32,222 nt of DNA from an uncultured bacterium. Its GTDB lineage: Bacteria > Bacillota_I > Bacilli_A > RFN20 > CAG-826. A program made the translations under genes and the position numbers. Where the stretch lies: assembly GCA_949299165.1 (NCBI GenBank), contig CASFZJ010000018.1, positions 1 through 32,222 of the forward strand, read 5' to 3'. Shown in pieces: positions 22,176-31,213 of this stretch; the stretch's first letter is position 1, and each line of letters starts with the position of its first letter. The notes under the pieces are model-generated. The model was not told the DNA's origin. It did not search any database and was given only the letters and a program-made list of their open reading frames with translations.

Positions 22176-22562
22176 TTAAAGTTCTTTAACCCAAAGTCCA
22201 TGAAGATTGCAGTATTCATAAACTTTTAATGGTTTTTCATCTTCTCCAACAGTAAAAGTCCATTCTGGTGCATCAGTGAAAGCGAAATCATGTCTTCTGA
22301 TTTCTCTATCGGTTACAAGATAAACAAATGAGATGTGGTGTGCTTCTGTCATTGGGTGAGCAACACTTCCGATTTGTACATGGACTTTGTTGCCGTCAAT
22401 TGTTACAGCTGGAACGTGTTTTTCTAAAGCAGCATCCTTTGTATTTGCAACAAGTTCAGTCATAGGTTCCCCGCAGCACATAGTTGCGCAGCCATGAGTA
22501 TTAGGTAATTTTTCTACGATTTTACCGCAATGTTTGCAAAATAATAATTTAATATCTTCCAT
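22176..22562 (-). CDS. Desulfoferrodoxin (two-iron superoxide reductase)
   Basis: 128 residues. The N-terminal desulforedoxin domain has its four cysteines C9, C12, C29, C30 (CKHC, MCC). The superoxide reductase domain has E47, H49 (EKHVP), H69, H75, C118 and H121 (YCNLHGLW), the full catalytic iron set. It reduces superoxide to peroxide without making O2, typical of anaerobes. GGAGAA upstream supports the ATG. A single gene between a terminator and a divergent AlkD-like gene. Confidence 0.95.
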   Translation of the reverse strand: MEDIKLLFCKHCGKIVEKLPNTHGCATMCCGEPMTELVANTKDAALEKHVPAVTIDGNKVHVQIGSVAHPMTEAHHISFVYLVTDREIRRHDFAFTDAPEWTFTVGEDEKPLKVYEYCNLHGLWVKEL

Positions 22563-22634
22563 TTAAGTTATTCTCCTTTACTAATATTTTATCTTTTTTA
22601 GGAATTTTTTCTATTTCTATGTTAATCTAAAACT

Positions 22635-23324
22635 ATGGATATGTATACAAATTTGCTTTCTGATATTGAGAGATTAAAAAGTGAAAAATTAAAGCAATTT
22701 TCAAAAGGGATTTTAAACACAAAACTTGATGTAATTGGTTTATATACTAAAGATTTTAGGTTTTTAGTAAAAAAATATGAATCAATCGATATTGAACTAA
22801 TAGAATTAGACAAATTTTATGAATTAAATTCTTTATATATTAATATCGGATTAAAGCAATGTAAGACACTTAATGAAAAAGTTGATTTTATTGAAAAAAA
22901 TATTTCGCATATTGATGCTTGGGCGATTACGGACTCTTCATATCAATTATTTGATTTTAAAGATTTCGACGAAGCTGTGCCGGTAATAGAGAGATTTATC
23001 AATGATAAACATGAATTTTTAATTAGATACGGATATTTATTTTTATTTAATTATGTCAAAAATCCACAATATTTTAAAAAAATCACTAGTTTTTTCAAAA
23101 ATAGCGATTTTTATTATGTAGTTATGGTTGAAGCTTGGGTAATTTCTTATTTATTCATGTTTCATTTTGAAAAAACTTTCGATTATTTAAAATGTGCTGA
23201 TCTAAATTTAGATTTAAAAATTAAGAGTATCCAAAAAGCGATAGATTCATATAGATTGAGCAAAGAGCAAAAAGATTTACTTAAAAAATTAAGAACAGAA
23301 TTGCGAAATAGCGCTAAAAAATAA
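22635..23324 (+). CDS. AlkD-like DNA alkylation repair protein
   Basis: 229 residues, helical, matching the DNA alkylation repair (AlkC/AlkD, HEAT-like) family: KLDVIGLYTKDFRFLVKKY, the IDAWAITDSSYQLF segment containing the Asp expected at the active site, ERFINDKHEFLIRYGYLFLF and a lysine-rich C-terminus. It excises alkylated bases. No ribosome binding site precedes either the ATG at 22635 or the one six bases later. GTTAAT (22621-22626), a possible -10, would put transcription at the start codon, but its -35 is poor. The gene overlaps the promoter zone of the divergent desulfoferrodoxin gene. Confidence 0.82.
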   Translation: MDMYTNLLSDIERLKSEKLKQFSKGILNTKLDVIGLYTKDFRFLVKKYESIDIELIELDKFYELNSLYINIGLKQCKTLNEKVDFIEKNISHIDAWAITDSSYQLFDFKDFDEAVPVIERFINDKHEFLIRYGYLFLFNYVKNPQYFKKITSFFKNSDFYYVVMVEAWVISYLFMFHFEKTFDYLKCADLNLDLKIKSIQKAIDSYRLSKEQKDLLKKLRTELRNSAKK

Positions 23325-23350
23325 TTTTAATTTCTATATGTATTAAATGT

Positions 23351-23394
23351 AAAAATACCTCTTGGTTTTGCTATAATCTTAACAAGAGGTTTTT
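23351..23394 (+). promoter_or_regulatory. Overlapping terminator, promoter and ribosome site
   Basis: ACCTCTTG (23357-23364) and CAAGAGGT (23383-23390) form a perfect stem followed by TTTTT: a terminator for the AlkD gene. The loop holds TATAAT (23372-23377), and the right arm holds AAGAGG, the ribosome site for the ATG at 23398. Transcripts starting near 23384 would lack the left arm and leave the ribosome site free. Confidence 0.6.
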
Positions 23395-23397
23395 ATT

Positions 23398-25218
23398 ATG
23401 ATTTATAAAAATAGAGAAGTTTGTAAAGATACATATTACGTTGGTGCTAGCGATCGTCGTTTAGCTCTTTTTGAAAACATTTATCCATTAACAAATGGTG
23501 CAAGTTATAACTCTTACGTTATCTTAGACGAAAAAACTTGTGTTCTAGATGGAGTTGATACAAGTGTAAGAGAAATTTTCTTAGAAAAAGTAAAAGCTGT
23601 TTTAGGCGAAAGAAAGCTTGATTATCTTGTCGTTCAACATATGGAACCAGATCATGCAGCTTGTTTAAAGGATTTGGTTGCTCTTTATCCTGATTTAACT
23701 ATTGTTTTAAATTCTAAAACTTTAGATATGTTTAAAAACTTTAATGAAGGTGTTGAACTTAAAAATGTTAAGTTAGTTCAAGAATTTGACACTTTATCAC
23801 TCGGGAAACATACATTAACTTTTGTTTTTGCTCCAATGGTTCACTGGCCAGAAGTTATGGTCACATATGATTCATACACTAAAACTTTATTTAGCGCTGA
23901 TGCTTTTGGCACTTTTGGTGCGTTAAGTGGAAATTTATTCGCAGATAGAGTTAAATTTGAAAAAGAATTCGAAGATGAAGCAAGAAGATATTACACAAAT
24001 ATTGTTGGAAAATATGGAACTCAAGTTCAAGCAATCTTGAAAAAAGCCGGAACTATTGAGATTGAAAATATTTGTCCACTTCACGGACCAATTTGGAGAC
24101 AAGATTTAAATTATTTATTAAATCTTTATGATAAATGGTCAAGATATGAACCAGAAGTAAATGGTGCTCTTATTGTTTATGGAAGTGTTTATGGGCACAG
24201 TGAAGTTGCTGCTAATTTAATTGCAGATACTTTATCGGATTTAGGTCTTAAAGAAATTGCTTTATATGATGCAAGTAAAACTGATAAATCATATTTAGTG
24301 GCTGAAGCGTTTAAGTATTCTCATATTATTGTTTGTTCATCGACTTACAATATGGGAATTTTTACACCAGTTGAAGAATTTTTACTTGATTTAAAATATC
24401 ATAACTTACAAAACAGAAAATTTGCTGTTGTTGAAAACGGTAGTTGGGCACCAAATAGCGGTTCATTAATTGTTAAAATCCTTTCAGATCTTAAGGATTT
24501 TGAACAAATTGGTGATAAAGTTACATTTAAGAGTAGTGTTAAAACTGCTGATGCAGAAGAGGTTGTTAAGCTTGCAAAAGAAGTTTATGAAACCATTCCA
24601 CAAAGAAAAGTTGAATCAAATCCATTATTTAATTTAAGTTATGGTTTATACGTTCTTACAACTTTTGATGGCAAAAAACAAAATGGATGTATTATTAATA
24701 CAGTGAACCAAGTTGCAAATAATCCAGATCGAATCATGGTTTGTGTAAATAAACAAAATTACACAGCCGAAGTCATGAAAGAAACTAAAAAAGCAAATAT
24801 TAGTATTTTAACAAAACATACGCCATTCTCTATTTTCAAGAGGTTTGGTTTCCAAAGTGGGAAAAATGTTGATAAATTCTGTAATTTTGAAGATGTTAAA
24901 CTTGCTAAAAATGGAATTTACTATCTAACTAAATTTGTTAATTCTTATATTTCTTTAGAAGTTGTTGAAACAATTGATCTTGGCACTCACTATGGATTTG
25001 TTTGCACAATTAGCGAAACAAAATCACTTAATTCTGATACAAGTTTAACTTATGACTATTACATGAACGAAATTAAGCCAATTCCACCAAAATCAACAAA
25101 GAAGGTTGGTTGGATTTGCAAAATCTGTGGATATGTTTACGAAGGCGAAGAATTACCAAAAGATTTCATTTGTCCAATTTGTAAACATGGCGTAGAAGAT
25201 TTCGAGAAATTAAATTAA
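23398..25218 (+). CDS. Flavodiiron protein fused to flavin reductase and rubredoxin
   Basis: 606 residues in four parts. The metallo-beta-lactamase diiron domain has H81-x-E83-x-D85-H86, H149, D168 and H229. A flavodoxin domain with FMN loop GSVYGHSE spans about 255-395. A flavin-reductase-like domain (NGCIINTVNQVANNP) spans about 410-555. A short rubredoxin has C574, C577, C592, C595. The rubredoxin is of the compact rubrerythrin type, with only 14 residues between the cysteine pairs. The protein would reduce O2 (or NO) to water using its own electron chain. It likely leads the transcription unit that runs to 31908, being 10 bases from the MazG-like gene. Confidence 0.93.
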   Translation: MIYKNREVCKDTYYVGASDRRLALFENIYPLTNGASYNSYVILDEKTCVLDGVDTSVREIFLEKVKAVLGERKLDYLVVQHMEPDHAACLKDLVALYPDLTIVLNSKTLDMFKNFNEGVELKNVKLVQEFDTLSLGKHTLTFVFAPMVHWPEVMVTYDSYTKTLFSADAFGTFGALSGNLFADRVKFEKEFEDEARRYYTNIVGKYGTQVQAILKKAGTIEIENICPLHGPIWRQDLNYLLNLYDKWSRYEPEVNGALIVYGSVYGHSEVAANLIADTLSDLGLKEIALYDASKTDKSYLVAEAFKYSHIIVCSSTYNMGIFTPVEEFLLDLKYHNLQNRKFAVVENGSWAPNSGSLIVKILSDLKDFEQIGDKVTFKSSVKTADAEEVVKLAKEVYETIPQRKVESNPLFNLSYGLYVLTTFDGKKQNGCIINTVNQVANNPDRIMVCVNKQNYTAEVMKETKKANISILTKHTPFSIFKRFGFQSGKNVDKFCNFEDVKLAKNGIYYLTKFVNSYISLEVVETIDLGTHYGFVCTISETKSLNSDTSLTYDYYMNEIKPIPPKSTKKVGWICKICGYVYEGEELPKDFICPICKHGVEDFEKLN

Positions 25219-25228
25219 GGATATAAAA

Positions 25229-25573
25229 ATGGATAAAAAAGAAACACTAAGTTTTAATGAATATCAAAAGCACGCTTATAACTTAATCAGTGAAGATGGA
25301 AAAAAAGACATGATTACTAACGGTGTTTTAGGTCTTGCTGGAGAGAGTGGCGAATGTTGCGATATTGTAAAAAAATATAAATATCAAGGACATGAATTAG
25401 ACAAAGAACATCTTAAGGACGAACTTGGAGATGTTCTTTGGTATATCGCAGAAACTGCTTCGGGATTAGGAATTACTCTTGAAGAAGTTGCTCAATATAA
25501 TTTAGATAAACTTCATAAAAGATATCATGGCGAAAAATTCCATGTAAAAGATAGCGTAAATCGAGATGAATAA
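25229..25573 (+). CDS. MazG-like nucleotide pyrophosphohydrolase
   Basis: 114 residues with the all-alpha NTP-PPase signature: E39-x2-E42 (GESGE) and E65-x2-D68 (DELGDVLWY). It hydrolyses (d)NTPs to monophosphates, removing aberrant nucleotides. AAGGA ribosome site. Sits between the flavodiiron gene and the G3P-dehydrogenase-like set and overlaps the latter by 8 bases, so the grouping suggests oxidative-stress housekeeping together with flavin enzymes. Confidence 0.9.
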   Translation: MDKKETLSFNEYQKHAYNLISEDGKKDMITNGVLGLAGESGECCDIVKKYKYQGHELDKEHLKDELGDVLWYIAETASGLGITLEEVAQYNLDKLHKRYHGEKFHVKDSVNRDE

Positions 25574-27029
25574 AGAAGAAAAGCAAAAATTATACGATGT
25601 AATAATAATTGGCGGAGGAGTTATTGGTTGCTCAATCGCTCGTTATTTATCGCGTTTTAATTTAAAACTTTTACTTCTTGAAAAACATAACGATGTTGGG
25701 GATGAAGCAAGCGGAGCTAATAGTGGAATAGTTCATAGCGGATATGATCCAAAACCAGGCACGAAAAAAGCATATTTTAATTTGCGTGGAAATAAGATGT
25801 TTGATGAAGCCGCTAAAGAACTCGATGTTAGTTTCAAAAGAATAGGCTCACTTACTTTATCTTTTTCTGATGAAGATGATAAGACTTTGATAGAACTTAA
25901 AAAACGCGCCGATGGAAATAAAGTTGAAACTCGAATTTTAACTAAAAAAGAAACGCTTGAAATAGAACCTAATTTAAGTCAAGAAATTCATGGTGCTTTG
26001 TTTGCTCCGAGTGCCGGAATCGTTTCTCCATTTGCATTGACTAACAACTTAATGGAAAACGCAATTGATAATGGCGCAGAACTTTTATTAAATACAGAAG
26101 TTGTTAAAATAGAAAAAAGAGTTGAGTTTTACAGGGTTTTTGAAAAAAATGGTATTTTTTTTGATACAAAACTAGTAGTAAATGCAGCAGGTCTTTATAG
26201 TGATAAAATTCAAAATTTAGTCGGGGAAAGTGATTTTAAGATAACTCCTAGAAAAGGCGAATATTTTGTTTTAGATCATTTTGATAACAATTTTATTAAA
26301 CACACTATTTTTATGTGCCCTACAAAAGTTGGGAAAGGCGTTTTAATTTCACAAACTGCAAGTGGAAATTATCTTGTTGGACCAAGTAATGATGAATGTG
26401 CCATAGATGATGTTTCAACAGACTCATTAACCTTAAATGAAATTAAAAAAATTGCGTTAAGAATTTGCCCAACTTTACCATTTGAAGAAACAATTAGAGA
26501 ATTTTCGGGTATTCGACCAAATTCAGATATCGGTGATTTTATTATAAAAGAGAGTGAAAAAAATCCAGGTTTTTACACAGTTGGCGGAATAATGTCGCCA
26601 GGATTAGCATCATCTCTTGCGATTGGCGAATATGTTTCAGAATTAATTCAAAAGAAATTAAATTTAGAAATTAATAAGTCTTTTAATCCTTATATTAGAA
26701 AACATCTAAATTTAACTAAATTAGGTGAAGAAAAATATAATGAATTAATCAAAAAAGATCCAAGATATGGTCGCATGATTTGTAGATGCGAAAAAGTTAG
26801 TGAAGGCCAAATTTTAGATGCAATTCATCGTAATTCTGGTGCCAGAACCATAAAAGGTATCAAAAAAAGAGTCAGACCAGGATTTGGTAAGTGCCAAGGA
26901 ACGTTTTGTGAAACCGAAATTGCTCGAATTTTAGCTAGAGAGTTTAAAGTGGATTTAAGTGAAATTTGTTATAGCGATTTAGGCACAAATGTGTTGTTTA
27001 AAACTCATAAAGGTAAAGAAAATGATTAA
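25566..27029 (+). CDS. GlpA-like FAD oxidoreductase with C-terminal BFD-type [2Fe-2S] domain
   Basis: 487 residues. An N-terminal FAD site GGGVIGCSIARYLSR and a DAO domain (GANSGIVHSGYDPKPG, SGIRPNSDIGDFII) resemble GlpA/GlpO and L-2-hydroxyglutarate oxidases. The C-terminus has C406-x-C408 and C443-x4-C448, the BFD-like [2Fe-2S] pattern. With the next two genes it forms the three-part set seen in many Firmicutes as an anaerobic glycerol-3-phosphate dehydrogenase-like complex. Glycerol kinase in the same unit supports G3P as substrate, though other 2-hydroxy compounds are possible. The start overlaps the MazG gene by 8 bases and the end overlaps the next gene by 8. Confidence 0.88.
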   Translation: MNKEEKQKLYDVIIIGGGVIGCSIARYLSRFNLKLLLLEKHNDVGDEASGANSGIVHSGYDPKPGTKKAYFNLRGNKMFDEAAKELDVSFKRIGSLTLSFSDEDDKTLIELKKRADGNKVETRILTKKETLEIEPNLSQEIHGALFAPSAGIVSPFALTNNLMENAIDNGAELLLNTEVVKIEKRVEFYRVFEKNGIFFDTKLVVNAAGLYSDKIQNLVGESDFKITPRKGEYFVLDHFDNNFIKHTIFMCPTKVGKGVLISQTASGNYLVGPSNDECAIDDVSTDSLTLNEIKKIALRICPTLPFEETIREFSGIRPNSDIGDFIIKESEKNPGFYTVGGIMSPGLASSLAIGEYVSELIQKKLNLEINKSFNPYIRKHLNLTKLGEEKYNELIKKDPRYGRMICRCEKVSEGQILDAIHRNSGARTIKGIKKRVRPGFGKCQGTFCETEIARILAREFKVDLSEICYSDLGTNVLFKTHKGKEND

Positions 27030-28275
27030 AAAGGATTTAGTAATTATTGGAGGCGGAAGTGCAGGACTTGCTAGTGCAGTTTCAGCTTTTGATAATGGAA
27101 TTAAAGATCTAGTAATTTTAGAAAGAAACTCTGAACTTGGTGGAATTTTAAATCAATGCATTCATCCAGGATTTGGTTTACATCATTTTCATGAAGAATT
27201 AACTGGACCAGAATATGCCGATAGATATATTAAAGAAGTTCAAAAAAGAAACATTCCTTATTTATTAAATTCTCAAGTTTTAAATATCTCTAAAGATAAA
27301 ATTGTAACTTTTATCAATGAAAATGGTGTTCAAAAATTTGAAGCAAAAGCTATTATTTTTGCTGCGGGATGCAACGAAAGAACAAGAGGTCAAATTTTGA
27401 CGCCTGGTTTTAGGCCAAAAGGCGTTTATACTGCAGGACTTGCTCAAAAGTATTTAAATATTTATGGAAGATTAGTTGGTAAAAATGTTTATATTTTAGG
27501 AAGTGGGGACATTGGTTTAATCATGGCGCGAAGAATGACGCTTGAAGGAGCGAAAGTCCTTGGTGTAAGTGAAATTATGCCTTATTCAAACGGATTAAAA
27601 AGAAATATTGCGCAATGTTTAGAAGATTTTAATATTCCTTTAAGACTTTCAAATACGGTTACTAATATTTTTGGAAGAGATAGACTTGAAGCGATTGAAA
27701 TTAGTGATGTTGATGAAAATTTAAGGCCAATTAAAGGCAGTGAAAAAATAATTAAATGCGACACACTTTTATTAAGTGTTGGACTTTATCCTTTCAATGC
27801 AATGCTAAAAAGCGCAGGTTGTTCCGTAAATAAAGAAAGCAAAGGGAGCCTAGTTGATCAAAATTTAGAGACTAGTATTGAAGGAATTTTCTCAACCGGA
27901 AACGTGCTCCATGTTCATGATCTTGTTGATTTTGTTAGTGAAGAGAGTGAAAGAGCCGGCGCCAATGCAGCAAAATATATTCTAAATAAACAAGGTGAAG
28001 TTAAAAACATTGTTAATGTCTCTCATTCAAAAAATGTATCTTATTTAATGCCTTCAATAATTAAAGTTAGACAAGAAAATGAAGATATTATCTTCTCTTT
28101 TAGAGTTAGAAAAAATATCAAAAAAGCGACAATTATTTTGAAAAATCATGCAAAAGTCCACTATTCTGTTAAAAAAATGAATTTATTACCTGCAGAAATG
28201 ATCAAAATAAATGGTAAAAATCTAAATTTATTAGACTGCAAAGAACTTACTTTAGAGGTGATAGAAGATGAGTAA
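27022..28275 (+). CDS. NAD(P)/FAD-dependent oxidoreductase, second subunit of the G3P dehydrogenase-like set
   Basis: 417 residues. FAD-binding GGGSAGLASAVSAF at the start, then LGGILNQCIHPGFGLHHFHEELTGPEY, characteristic of the GlpB/HcnB-like flavoprotein group. A second dinucleotide site ILGSGDIGLIMARRM lies near residues 160-175, and STGNVLHVHDLVD closes the FAD site. It probably passes electrons from the first subunit to NAD(P) or another carrier. A longer frame begins at 26989, but ATG 27022 follows AAAGGT and starts exactly at the FAD strand (MIKKDLVIIGGG), so I use it. Confidence 0.88.
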   Translation: MIKKDLVIIGGGSAGLASAVSAFDNGIKDLVILERNSELGGILNQCIHPGFGLHHFHEELTGPEYADRYIKEVQKRNIPYLLNSQVLNISKDKIVTFINENGVQKFEAKAIIFAAGCNERTRGQILTPGFRPKGVYTAGLAQKYLNIYGRLVGKNVYILGSGDIGLIMARRMTLEGAKVLGVSEIMPYSNGLKRNIAQCLEDFNIPLRLSNTVTNIFGRDRLEAIEISDVDENLRPIKGSEKIIKCDTLLLSVGLYPFNAMLKSAGCSVNKESKGSLVDQNLETSIEGIFSTGNVLHVHDLVDFVSEESERAGANAAKYILNKQGEVKNIVNVSHSKNVSYLMPSIIKVRQENEDIIFSFRVRKNIKKATIILKNHAKVHYSVKKMNLLPAEMIKINGKNLNLLDCKELTLEVIEDE

Positions 28276-28606
28276 AAAGATTACCTGTATAGTTTGCCCT
28301 AATGGTTGTGAAATTGAAATTGATGGTGGAAAAATCTTTGGCTACACCTGTAAGAGAGGTTTAGAATACGCAAAAGAAGAGATGATTGCGCCAAAAAGAA
28401 TAATCACATCTACAGTAAAAATTAAAAATTCAAACGAAGTTTGCCCAATAAAAACATCAAAACCTATTCCAAAAGATAAAATATTTGAAGTTTTAACAGA
28501 AATTAACAAAGTTGAAATAGAAAAACCAATTAAAATGCATGCTATAGTGATAGAAAATGTATTAAATCTTGGTGTTGATATTGTTGCAACTAAGGAATTT
28601 TTATAA
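28268..28606 (+). CDS. DUF1667 iron-sulfur protein
   Basis: 112 residues. Four N-terminal cysteines (C7, C10, C14 in CIVCPNGC, and C28 in GYTCKRG) probably hold an Fe-S cluster; the remainder has the VCPIKTSKPIPKDKIFEV segment typical of DUF1667. The family nearly always follows the two flavoproteins above and is thought to be their electron-transfer subunit. The start overlaps the previous gene by 8 bases and the stop shares one base with the next start (TAATG). Confidence 0.88.
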   Translation: MSKKITCIVCPNGCEIEIDGGKIFGYTCKRGLEYAKEEMIAPKRIITSTVKIKNSNEVCPIKTSKPIPKDKIFEVLTEINKVEIEKPIKMHAIVIENVLNLGVDIVATKEFL

Positions 28607-29733
28607 TGGCAAACATAAGTAAATTTACAAAATTATACGCTGATAAAAATTTTGAAGAGGAACCATTCTGCGAAGCAGATGTTATTGTTGGTTCTCTTTT
28701 TTCTTATTCTCTTTTTGAAGAAAGTGAAACTTATAAAAAGTATAATTTGAAAGAAAAAACCTGCAAAGCTCACGTATTTTCTGATAATAATGAAATAAAA
28801 ATGATGTGTAAAAACTATTTAACGCCTAAAGTATTTGAAAAGTTCATAACACCATTATTTATTTCAAAAAGATATAAAGATGTCGAAGTTGGCCACATTA
28901 TTCACTATTTATCTGAATCTGATGTAATGCAATTTTGTACATTTTCGATTATTACGAAAAATTATAATTTAATTTTCTTTAGAGGAACGGACATTTCAAT
29001 ATTAGGTTGGAAAGAAAATTTTAATATGCTTTTAGAAGATAGCATACCTTCATGGGAAGCCTCAAAAGAATATGTTGAAAAAATAGCTAAACTTAACAAA
29101 AAACCTATTATAATCTCTGGACATTCAAAAGGCGGAAATCTGGCTTATTATGCTTATTTTAATTCTTCAAAAGAAATTCAAACAAGAGTGAAATATGTTT
29201 TCAATTTTGATGGTCCTGGATTTAAAGTTGATAATTATGATTATAGTGAGTTTGGCACTAAAATTTTTAAATATGTTCCAAGAGATGATATAGTCGGCGT
29301 TATCTTTGATACCTCAGACAATATGATTCCTGTTAGTACTTCAAAAAGAGGAGTTAATGCACATGATCTTTTAACACGGGACATGGATAAAAAAGAAAAT
29401 TATCGCAAAATTAAAAGAGTGAAGAATTTTACGAATTTATCATTAACTTTCAGAAAAGCTTCAGCTTTGTGGTTAAAGAAATGGGGCAAAGATTCAATGA
29501 AAGAATTAGTAGATTTTATTGTTGGTATTGCCACATGTAATGACTGCAAAAATTTATTTGAGTTAAAACTTGATATTATAAAGGCACGTAAAGTTTATTT
29601 AGATAAAATCAGTAATTACGATGAAGATACCAAAGATAGATTAAAAGTAATCAGTCGTGATTTAGTTAAAATTTATTTCAGAATTTTATTACATTTAAAC
29701 GAATACAATAATAAAGGTGAGAGAATTGAATAA
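28606..29733 (+). CDS. Mbeg1-like (DUF2974) alpha/beta hydrolase, predicted lipase
   Basis: 375 residues. Alpha/beta-hydrolase core with nucleophile elbow GHSKGG (Ser174), the FFRGTDIS segment (126-131) typical of lipase class 3-like and Mbeg1-like proteins, and FNFDGPGF followed by the region expected to hold the acid and His. No signal peptide, so it acts inside the cell. Between the G3P-dehydrogenase-like set and glycerol kinase, it could release glycerol or G3P from lipids. The C-terminal third is helical, without a match I recognise. Its substrate is inferred from context only. Confidence 0.8.
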   Translation: MANISKFTKLYADKNFEEEPFCEADVIVGSLFSYSLFEESETYKKYNLKEKTCKAHVFSDNNEIKMMCKNYLTPKVFEKFITPLFISKRYKDVEVGHIIHYLSESDVMQFCTFSIITKNYNLIFFRGTDISILGWKENFNMLLEDSIPSWEASKEYVEKIAKLNKKPIIISGHSKGGNLAYYAYFNSSKEIQTRVKYVFNFDGPGFKVDNYDYSEFGTKIFKYVPRDDIVGVIFDTSDNMIPVSTSKRGVNAHDLLTRDMDKKENYRKIKRVKNFTNLSLTFRKASALWLKKWGKDSMKELVDFIVGIATCNDCKNLFELKLDIIKARKVYLDKISNYDEDTKDRLKVISRDLVKIYFRILLHLNEYNNKGERIE

Positions 29734-29734
29734 T

Positions 29735-31213
29735 ATGAAAGAAAAATATATTTTAGTTGTTGACCAAGGCACAACGTCATCAAGAGCCATTTTATTTAAT
29801 CATAATGAAGAAATTGTTTACAAATCTCAGCAAGAAGTAACTTGTTTTTTTCCAAATGATGGTTGGGTTGAGCAAAATGCGCTTGATATTTATTTAAGTG
29901 TTTTAAATGTAATAAATGATATATTGCTAAAAACAAATTTAACTTATGATGACATCGATAGTTTAGGAATTACAAACCAAAGAGAAACAACAATTATTTG
30001 GGATAAGAGAACTGGAATGCCTGTTTATAATGCTATCGTTTGGCAATCTCGTCAAAGCGCTGATATTTGTGAAAAATGGAAAAAATATGAAAAAACTGTT
30101 CACGTGAAAACTGGTTTAATCATTAATCCATATTTTAGTGCATCTAAGATTAGATTCATTTTAGACCATATTGAAAATGGTCAAAAAAGAGCAGAAAATG
30201 GGGAATTAATGTTCGGGACTGTAGATACTTGGCTTATGTATAAACTTTCACGTGAAAACATTTTTAAGACTGATTATACAAATGCAAGTAGAACAATGTT
30301 TTTCAATATTCACACTTTAGAATATGATGATGAATTATTAAAATTATTCAAGATTCCTAAATGTATGCTGCCGGAAGTGTGCCCATCATCTTATTTTTAT
30401 GGGAACGCAACAGCACTAAATGAAAATTTAAAAATTAGAGCAGTAGCCGGGGACCAACAAGCTGCGCTTTTTGGACAAAATTGTTTCGAAAAAGGAGAAA
30501 GCAAAAATACTTATGGAACTGGTTGCTTCATGCTCATGAACACTGGAACGAGTCCAATTTTGAGTGAAAATGGGTTGATTACAACTATTGCATGTTCTTA
30601 TGATGAAGAGATTGTTTATGCTTTAGAAGGTAGTGTTTTTATGGGTGGAGCTTGCGTTCAATGGCTTAGAGATCAAATGAGAATGATAAAAAGTGCCGGA
30701 GAAAGTGAGAATTATGCTAAAAAAGTGAAAAATTCTGGCGGAGTTTATGTTGTTCCTGCTTTTGTTGGCTTAGGAGCCCCTTATTGGGATGACAATTGTA
30801 GAGGAGCTATTTTTGGACTTACGAGAGCCGCAACAAAAGAACATTTTATAAATGCGACTTTAAATTCAATTGCTTTACAAACTAAAGATGTTTTAAGCGT
30901 CATGGAAAAAGAGAGCAAAACAAAGATTTCACTACTTAAAGTCGACGGTGGCGCAACGGCAAATGATTATTTGATGCAATATCAAAGTGATATTTTAAAC
31001 GTTAAATTGTTGCTACCAAATTGCCTTGAAACAACAGCATTAGGGGCATGTTATCTTGCTGGTTTAAATAGTGGATATTTTGAAAGTATTGATGAAATTA
31101 AAAAGATACATAAATATAAGAAAGAATTTGTGCCAAAAATGTCTAAAAAAGTGCGCGATGAAATCGACAAAAAATGGGCTAAAGCAATCGAAGCGACTAG
31201 AGTATTTAAATGA
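29735..31213 (+). CDS. glpK: Glycerol kinase
   Basis: 492 residues, usual length. DQGTTSSRAILF at the start, GITNQRETT, the glycerol-binding W-x-D-x-RT region, AGDQQAALFGQ and the ATP-site motif GGATANDYLMQ. It makes glycerol 3-phosphate for the FAD oxidoreductases upstream. The activation segment reads PSSYFYGNATALN: the HFYG motif whose His is phosphorylated by HPr in many Firmicutes is missing, so PTS activation is unlikely. A GTG at 29717 would add six residues, but the ATG at 29735 directly follows the previous stop and gives the normal N-terminus. The end overlaps the next gene (ATGA). Confidence 0.95.
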   Translation: MKEKYILVVDQGTTSSRAILFNHNEEIVYKSQQEVTCFFPNDGWVEQNALDIYLSVLNVINDILLKTNLTYDDIDSLGITNQRETTIIWDKRTGMPVYNAIVWQSRQSADICEKWKKYEKTVHVKTGLIINPYFSASKIRFILDHIENGQKRAENGELMFGTVDTWLMYKLSRENIFKTDYTNASRTMFFNIHTLEYDDELLKLFKIPKCMLPEVCPSSYFYGNATALNENLKIRAVAGDQQAALFGQNCFEKGESKNTYGTGCFMLMNTGTSPILSENGLITTIACSYDEEIVYALEGSVFMGGACVQWLRDQMRMIKSAGESENYAKKVKNSGGVYVVPAFVGLGAPYWDDNCRGAIFGLTRAATKEHFINATLNSIALQTKDVLSVMEKESKTKISLLKVDGGATANDYLMQYQSDILNVKLLLPNCLETTALGACYLAGLNSGYFESIDEIKKIHKYKKEFVPKMSKKVRDEIDKKWAKAIEATRVFK

